From: JANQIO01 sp043585095
GTDB taxonomy: Bacteria; Pseudomonadota; Gammaproteobacteria; Pseudomonadales; Halieaceae
NCBI GenBank assembly: GCA_043585095.1
Contig: CP121321.1
Location: 1,860,001 to 1,924,000 of the forward strand
Length of the DNA stretch: 64,000 bases
Direction: 5' to 3'
This document shows, in pieces, positions 59,988 to 64,000 of this stretch. The translations under genes were made by a program, and so were the position numbers. Numbering within the stretch: the first letter of the stretch is position 1; every line of letters starts with the position of its first letter. A model generated the notes under the pieces. The model searched no databases. It was not told where the DNA came from and saw only the letters and a program-made list of their open reading frames with translations.

Positions 59988-60698
59988 TTGCTGACATTCC
60001 TGCAGCGCTACAGTTTTCGCCTGTTGATTCTAGGCATATTTATCGCGACCTGGTGCTGGGCTGCGTGGAAGCCCCTGCACCCCGATGACTGGTTGCTGGA
60101 GAACTACCTCGTTTTTTTCTGGGTGCCCATACTGCTGCTAAGCGCACGGTTTTTTCAGCTCTCTGATGTTTCCTACGGGCTGATCACCCTATTTATGTGC
60201 CTGCATGTCATCGGCTCACACTACACGTATTCAGAAGTTCCCTTCGGCTACACCGTGCAGGAGTGGTTAGGTGCTGACCGCAATATGTACGACCGCGTGG
60301 TGCATTTTGCCTACGGTCTGCTATTGGCCTATCCCGTTCGCGAAGTATTGGTGCGCATTGCTGGATTAAAAGGTTTCTGGGCGTATTTCTTCCCTGTCGA
60401 CGTCGTGCTCTCAATGTCTGCACTGTATGAAATCATCGAATGGCAAGCCGCCCGATTTTCTGCACCGGAACTGGGGCTTGCGTTCCTGGGCACCCAGGGC
60501 GACATCTGGGATGCTCAGAAAGACATGGCGCTGGCGGTCGCAGGCGCCCTTGTTACGGTGCTGATCGTGTTGGTGCTTAATCTTTGGTTTAACCCGAGGG
60601 CCGTTTCTGACATACGCGACAGCGTAACCGCACCCGAGGGCGATCATCCGCTCGGTGAAACCCAAATCGACGCCTGGATAAAACAGCGTGACAAGTGA
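59988..60698 (+). CDS. DUF2238 inner membrane protein (YjdF-like)
   Basis: 236 residues from TTG, with GGAGG nine bases upstream. Six hydrophobic segments are present. HVIGSHYTYSEVPFG and NMYDRVVHFAYGLLLAYP carry the conserved His/Tyr/Asp residues, and MSALYEIIEWQAA, then GTQGDIWDAQKDM, complete the DUF2238 pattern. Its function is unknown. Confidence 0.92.
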   Translation: MLTFLQRYSFRLLILGIFIATWCWAAWKPLHPDDWLLENYLVFFWVPILLLSARFFQLSDVSYGLITLFMCLHVIGSHYTYSEVPFGYTVQEWLGADRNMYDRVVHFAYGLLLAYPVREVLVRIAGLKGFWAYFFPVDVVLSMSALYEIIEWQAARFSAPELGLAFLGTQGDIWDAQKDMALAVAGALVTVLIVLVLNLWFNPRAVSDIRDSVTAPEGDHPLGETQIDAWIKQRDK

Positions 60699-60892
60699 TC
60701 AAAGGGAAAGGGGTCAGTACTGATCAAGTGGTCAAGACTGTCCTATCTGATCAAGGGGTCAGACTCCTTGATCGCTCGCCGGTTCATGGCTAGGTTTCGG
60801 GGGCAGTTCAGGTAACTGTTGAGTGGAGCAAAGAATACAGGGCAACTGACAGTTACAAACTGAATCTAAGCTGTCCCCTTTTGAGGTGGCAC

Positions 60893-60924
60893 AAAAAAAG
60901 GGTACCCATCTGGGTACCCTTTTT
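60893..60924. terminator. Strong bidirectional terminator
   Basis: GGGTACCC (60900-60907) and GGGTACCC (60912-60919) flank ATCT, preceded by seven A's and followed by TTTTT, giving a 13-bp stem readable on both strands. For the minus strand it would end a transcript from the tRNA-Pro side; for the plus strand it is about 200 bp after the DUF2238 stop. Confidence 0.9.
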
Positions 60925-61025
60925 ATGTTTTTGGTCGGGAGAGCCTGCCCCGCTTTTCGGGTGCGGCAGGATTTGAACGGGCCGGCCATCCGGCTGCGAA
61001 CAGGTCGCAGGTTCCAACTCGATAT
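60925..61025. other. Scrambled tRNA-Pro-derived sequence
   Basis: Pieces of the adjacent tRNA-Pro recur here. TTTTTGGTCGGGA (the 3' acceptor end) is followed, after a hairpin-like insert of about 25 bp, by CGGCAGGATTTGAAC (T-arm), as in the intact gene. An inverted copy of the T-arm sequence, GGTCGCAGGTTC, follows. The layout of acceptor end, terminator and tRNA fragments matches that of the intact locus, so this looks like a decayed duplicate. It folds into no complete tRNA. Confidence 0.6.
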
Positions 61026-61056
61026 AAAAAAAGGACACCCTTAGCGGGTGCCCTTT
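61026..61056 (-). terminator. tRNA-Pro terminator
   Basis: On the minus strand, GGGCACCC and GGGTGTCC form a stem with one mismatch around loop GCTAA, followed by seven T's, directly downstream of the tRNA. The loop and inner stem (CCCTTAGCGGG on the plus strand) are the same as the core of the 22-bp repeat units at 19.3 kb. Confidence 0.9.
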
Positions 61057-61063
61057 CGGTTTT

Positions 61064-61140
61064 TGGTCGGGACGGCAGGATTTGAACCTGCGACCACCAC
61101 ACCCCCAGTGTGGTGCGCTACCAGGCTGCGCTACGCCCCG
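61064..61140 (-). tRNA. tRNA-Pro (anticodon GGG)
   Basis: 77 bases, with 5' end CGGGGCG at 61140 and an encoded CCA at the 3' end (61064). The acceptor stem pairs CGGGGCG with the 3' strand, with one non-canonical pair. The anticodon arm CCACA-CTGGGGG-TGTGG has anticodon GGG after U33. The T-arm carries the GTTCAAAT loop. Its position beside pheT/ihfA/MerR is the usual one in many gammaproteobacteria. Its terminator follows. Confidence 0.96.
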
Positions 61141-61181
61141 AAGGCGCTGAATTATACAGGCTTGCGCCCACCGTTCAACGC

Positions 61182-61652
61182 TTACTGGCCCAGCATTGAG
61201 CGCAGCATCCAGGCGGTTTTTTCGTGTACCTGCATACGCTGGGTCAGCAGGTCGGCGCTGGGCTCGTCGCTGGTCTTATCCACTAGCGGCATGATCTCTC
61301 GCGCGGTTTTGGCAACGGCTTCGTGGCCTGTAACCAGATTGGCAATCATGCCTTCCGCCGACGGAATTTCGTCCTCTTCGGCGATAGACGTCAGCGATGC
61401 AAACGCCTTGTATGTTGCCGGCGCGTTCACGCCCAGAGCGCGGATACGTTCGGCAATCTCATCTACTGCGGTAGCCAGTTCGGTGTACTGCTCTTCAGTC
61501 ATAAGATGCACTGTATTGAACAGGGGGCCGGTCACGTTCCAGTGGTAGTTCTGGGTTTTCAGGTACAGGGTGTAGCTATCGGCCAGAACACGGCTGAGCC
61601 CTGCTGCGATGTCGATGCGGTCCTTCTCGTTGATGCCAATATCGATACTCAT
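61182..61652 (-). CDS. dps: Dps family DNA-protecting ferritin-like protein
   Basis: 156 residues with NYHWNVTGPLF and LMTEEQYTELATAVDEIAERIRALG, the ferroxidase histidine and Asp/Glu residues of Dps at the dimer interface. AGGAG precedes the ATG. Dps forms a 12-mer that stores iron and protects DNA from peroxide. The N-terminus is short and acidic (MSIDIGINEKD), lacking the Lys-rich DNA-binding tail, so protection may be by iron sequestration alone. It lies between tRNA-Pro and the MerR gene, which is not the usual site. Confidence 0.94.
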   Translation of the reverse strand: MSIDIGINEKDRIDIAAGLSRVLADSYTLYLKTQNYHWNVTGPLFNTVHLMTEEQYTELATAVDEIAERIRALGVNAPATYKAFASLTSIAEEDEIPSAEGMIANLVTGHEAVAKTAREIMPLVDKTSDEPSADLLTQRMQVHEKTAWMLRSMLGQ

Positions 61653-61921
61653 GTTGGTCTCCTTGTATTTCTGAATAGTTTTGATAACGGAAACAGTATA
61701 GGAAGACTGGGGTCTTAGATAAAACCAATTGATTAAGATAAGTTAATCGGATTTTACGATTGCAGGGCTTCGTGGGGATGCGACCAGTCGGCTACCTGAC
61801 AGCAAGCCCCGCCAAACTTCGAAGGTTCTAGCGGAATATGGGCGTTATGGCTATAGGCGATATAGCGACGGTTGGACCGTCAGAAACGATAAACGCCAGA
61901 TTGGCACTTTATCGCTAAATC

Positions 61922-62275
61922 TTATGAAAGCGTTTTCAGTAGCTCTTCGAGATCAGCAATGGTCTGTTTGAGTATCGATGCCGCATCGGCAGGTACTTCG
62001 TCCTCCGGGCCCTCTTCCATACGCTGGCGGGCGCCGCCAATGGTATAGCCCTGATCATAGAGCAGGCTGCGGATCTGGCGGATGGTCTCGACGTCACCGC
62101 GCTGATAGTAGCGGCGATTGCCGCGACGCTTAACGGGTTTGAGTTGGGGGAATTCCTGCTCCCAGTACCGCAGCACGTGGGGCTTCACGTTACACAGTTC
62201 GCTCACTTCGCCGATGGTGAAGTAGCGTTTGCCGGGAATCGTCGGCAGTTGCTCGGGGCTACTATTCGTTTCCAC
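61922..62275 (-). CDS. MerR family transcriptional regulator
   Basis: 117 residues from GTG, overlapping ihfA by 14 bases. The N-terminal winged helix reads RYFTIGEVSELCNVKPHVLRYWEQEF, then GNRRYYQRGDVETIRQIRSLLYDQGYTIGGARQ. No metal-binding cysteines are present, and the C-terminal tail is acidic and short. This small MerR, encoded directly after ihfA, is a conserved partner in gammaproteobacteria; its target is not established. Confidence 0.93.
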   Translation of the reverse strand: METNSSPEQLPTIPGKRYFTIGEVSELCNVKPHVLRYWEQEFPQLKPVKRRGNRRYYQRGDVETIRQIRSLLYDQGYTIGGARQRMEEGPEDEVPADAASILKQTIADLEELLKTLS

Positions 62276-62666
62276 CGTCTAATGCTCTCATCCCGAAACT
62301 GATCTCCGGCGCGGCCGGTTTTGCCGCAGAGGCGTTGGCCTCTTCGATCAGTCTGCGGTCGCGAAGAATTTCTTCACCTTCGTACTCTTCAACGCGTGCC
62401 TTGAGTTTCTGGCCGGGGCGGAAGGTCACCACACGACGGGCAGAGATCGGTATCTCTTCGCCGGTTTTCGGGTTTCGACCTGGCCGCTGGCTTTTGTCAC
62501 GCAGATCAAAGTTACCAAAGCCGGACAGCTTCACCTGTTCGTTACCTTCCAAACAGGAGCGAATCTCTTCGAAGAAGAGTTCCACGATTTCCTTGGCTTC
62601 TCGCTTGTTGAGACCTAATTCCTCATACAAGCGCTCGGCCATTTCCGACTTGGTGAGCGCTGTCAT
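62262..62666 (-). CDS. ihfA: Integration host factor subunit alpha, with C-terminal extension
   Basis: 134 residues. ALTKSEMAERLYEELGLNKR opens the family, and GRNPKTGEEIPISARRVV is the DNA-intercalating arm with its conserved proline. The first ~100 residues match IhfA; about 35 more (EANASAAKPAAPEISFGM and on) form an Ala/Pro-rich acidic tail absent in most species. IHF bends DNA in transcription, replication and recombination. It follows pheT by 49 bp and overlaps the MerR gene. Confidence 0.95.
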   Translation of the reverse strand: MTALTKSEMAERLYEELGLNKREAKEIVELFFEEIRSCLEGNEQVKLSGFGNFDLRDKSQRPGRNPKTGEEIPISARRVVTFRPGQKLKARVEEYEGEEILRDRRLIEEANASAAKPAAPEISFGMRALDGGNE

Positions 62667-62715
62667 ATGCGTTCCCAGGTTTGCGGGCTGAACAGACGAC
62701 AGTGTTGCTGCCGTC

Positions 62716-64000
62716 TTAGTTTCGTAGCTCTGCGTTGTGAGTTTTTATAAGCAGATCAATCACTTGATCCACATAGTTGTTAACTTCTTGATCACTTAGG
62801 GTGCGCGAAGAATCCCGAAATGTCAAACCCAACGCCAGAGATTTTCGTTTAGGATCAATACCTTTGCCCTCATATACATCAAAGAGCCTTAAGTCTGTAA
62901 GGTAAGTTCCTGCCACCTCTCGAACATTGTCCAACAGATCCCCAGCAGCGACGTCTTTGTCCACGATCACAGCCAGGTCGCGCCGCACTTCGGGGTACCG
63001 GGACAGCTCGGTAAAGGCTGGCAGCGCGGCCTCCATCAAGGGCGCTAAATCAACCTCGAACAGATAAACCGGCTGACTAAGTTCGAAGCGCGCCTGCAGC
63101 GTCGGGTGCAGCTTGCCGATGTAACCAACCAGCTGATCACCCAGCCAGAGTGCGGCCGTTTGTCCGGGATGTAAGCCTTCGCGCTCGCCTGCGGTGAACC
63201 GGAACGCTTCAGGCTTCCCGGTCATATCCAGCAGCGCTTCCAGATCGCCCTTCAGGTCATAAAAGTCGACGCTATCAGCCGAGGCGTTCCAGCCCTCTTC
63301 CGAGCGATTGCCGGTGGCCACCGCTGCCAGGGTCAGAGGTTGTTCCAGTGCGTCACCTGGCAGGAAACGCAGACCGGACTCAAATAGCCGCACACGGGGC
63401 TGCTGCCTGGCGGTATTGTGAGCAACCGCTTTCAGTAGACCGGGCAACAGGCTGGTGCGCATGACGGCAAGATCTGCCGAGATAGGATTCTGCAATGCAA
63501 CGGGTTCAAGCGCAGGATCAAATGCCTGCTGCCAATCGCGATCGATAAAGCTGTAGTTCACCGCTTCAGCATAATCACGGGCGGCGAGCCGACGGCGAAT
63601 TTGGCGCAGCGTTAGCTGACTCTCGGGGCGTGCCGGCATCACCAGTTCTGCATGGATGCGGCTGACCGGCAGGCGGTTGTAACCGTAGACACGGGCCAGC
63701 TCTTCTAACAAATCGGCTTCTATGGCCAGATCAATGCGCCAGCTAGGTACGGTGGCTTCCCAGCCCTGATCGGTGGCCGTAACGCCCATGCCCAGGCCAG
63801 TGAGAATGCGTTCAACTTCTGCATCCTCCATCTCAAAGCCCAGCATGCGCGGAATACGCGCTCTGCGCAGCGTCACTGGGCCCGGGGACGGCAGGTCCGC
63901 TTCGTTAACGACATCCTCTATAGGCCCAGCTTCGCCGCCACAGATGGCGAGGATTAGCTCAGTGGCGCGCTCCAGTACCTGCGACTGCATAGCCACGTCA
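62716..64000 (-). CDS. pheT: Phenylalanine--tRNA ligase beta subunit, C-terminal half
   Basis: The frame runs from TAA at 62716 past the right edge, so only about the last 428 residues are visible of the usual ~795. The B5 DNA-binding-like domain (RRARIPRMLGFEMEDAEVER), the catalytic-like core (RIRRRLAARDYAEAVNYSF-type sequence) and the C-terminal FDX-ACB tRNA-binding domain (SRYPEVRRDLAVIVDKDV) are present in order. The beta subunit pairs with PheS to charge tRNA-Phe. The full gene lies mainly outside the window, with ihfA following it as is usual. Confidence 0.96.
   Translation of the reverse strand, partial: DVAMQSQVLERATELILAICGGEAGPIEDVVNEADLPSPGPVTLRRARIPRMLGFEMEDAEVERILTGLGMGVTATDQGWEATVPSWRIDLAIEADLLEELARVYGYNRLPVSRIHAELVMPARPESQLTLRQIRRRLAARDYAEAVNYSFIDRDWQQAFDPALEPVALQNPISADLAVMRTSLLPGLLKAVAHNTARQQPRVRLFESGLRFLPGDALEQPLTLAAVATGNRSEEGWNASADSVDFYDLKGDLEALLDMTGKPEAFRFTAGEREGLHPGQTAALWLGDQLVGYIGKLHPTLQARFELSQPVYLFEVDLAPLMEAALPAFTELSRYPEVRRDLAVIVDKDVAAGDLLDNVREVAGTYLTDLRLFDVYEGKGIDPKRKSLALGLTFRDSSRTLSDQEVNNYVDQVIDLLIKTHNAELRN

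Noticed and set aside
60699..60892. GATCAA and GGGTCAG repeats after the DUF2238 gene
   Set aside because: The short repeats look suggestive of a transposon end, but I see no transposase or clear inverted termini, so no mobile element is called.

Overview
The window is chromosomal DNA of a free-living, aerobic gammaproteobacterium. It is moderately GC-rich by eye and densely packed, with many start/stop overlaps and many GTG or TTG starts. At the right edge, pheT - ihfA - MerR regulator - tRNA-Pro is the order familiar from Pseudomonas-like gammaproteobacteria. PurC is of the long Vibrio/Shewanella/Pseudomonas-type form. HiPIP, cytochrome c', a proteobacterial RNase J, a TPR-sulfotransferase and steroid/aromatic catabolic enzymes together suggest a marine Cellvibrionales/Halieaceae-like organism; that placement is inference. 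I see no prophage, insertion sequence, CRISPR array or rRNA.

Layout. 0-2.3 kb: the end of a thioesterase, an SDR dehydrogenase and a patatin-like lipase. 2.3-8.1 kb (minus): a tightly coupled set of a degenerate GGDEF membrane protein, a DUF1080 protein, an RND adaptor and an RND pump. 8.3-12.7 kb: a nucleotide-exchanger-like carrier, a 3-ketosteroid-dehydrogenase-like flavoprotein, cytochrome c' and cytochrome b561. 13-18.5 kb: a secreted subtilisin-like lipoprotein overlapping a TPR-sulfotransferase. 18.5-25 kb: a NUDIX hydrolase, an eight-copy 22-bp tandem repeat, an alanine/glycine symporter, purC and two coupled envelope proteins of unknown function. 25-33.8 kb: a GGDEF-EAL protein, MsrA, YjbQ, an amine-oxidase-like flavoprotein, an alpha/beta hydrolase, a CmcJ-like enzyme and an exported EEP-family protein. 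33.8-37.7 kb: SstT, two YeeE/YedE half-transporters, an orphan HicB antitoxin and an MFS carrier.

37.8-42.5 kb is a catabolic island: 2-oxopent-4-enoate-type hydratase, acylating aldehyde dehydrogenase, 4-hydroxy-2-oxoacid aldolase and nitronate monooxygenase, divergent from a padR gene. Two identical palindromes lie in the divergent promoter. With the KstD-like enzyme at 10 kb this fits steroid or aromatic ring breakdown, although the ring-opening dioxygenase is not in the window. 42.5-47.5 kb carries a DUF885 peptidase-like protein, a DUF2452-like protein, RNase J with a DUF4149 membrane protein, and HiPIP. 47.6-53.7 kb is a complete haem-acquisition locus (hmuTUV, divergent TonB receptor, hutX, hutZ) around a 19-bp palindrome that is probably the Fur site. 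53.7-60.7 kb holds a YncE-like beta-propeller, NhaC, DUF2780, an SDR and small membrane proteins. It also holds two stretches with no convincing gene, 58.6-59.3 and 59.65-59.99 kb. 60.7-64 kb holds a scrambled tRNA-Pro remnant between two terminators, intact tRNA-Pro(GGG), dps, the MerR gene, ihfA and the C-terminal half of pheT.

No single locus is clearly a new system. The best candidates for undescribed biology are the protease/TPR-sulfotransferase pair, the GGDEF-like/DUF1080/RND operon, the terminator-like 22-bp repeat array, and the PadR-flanked catabolic island with paired operators.
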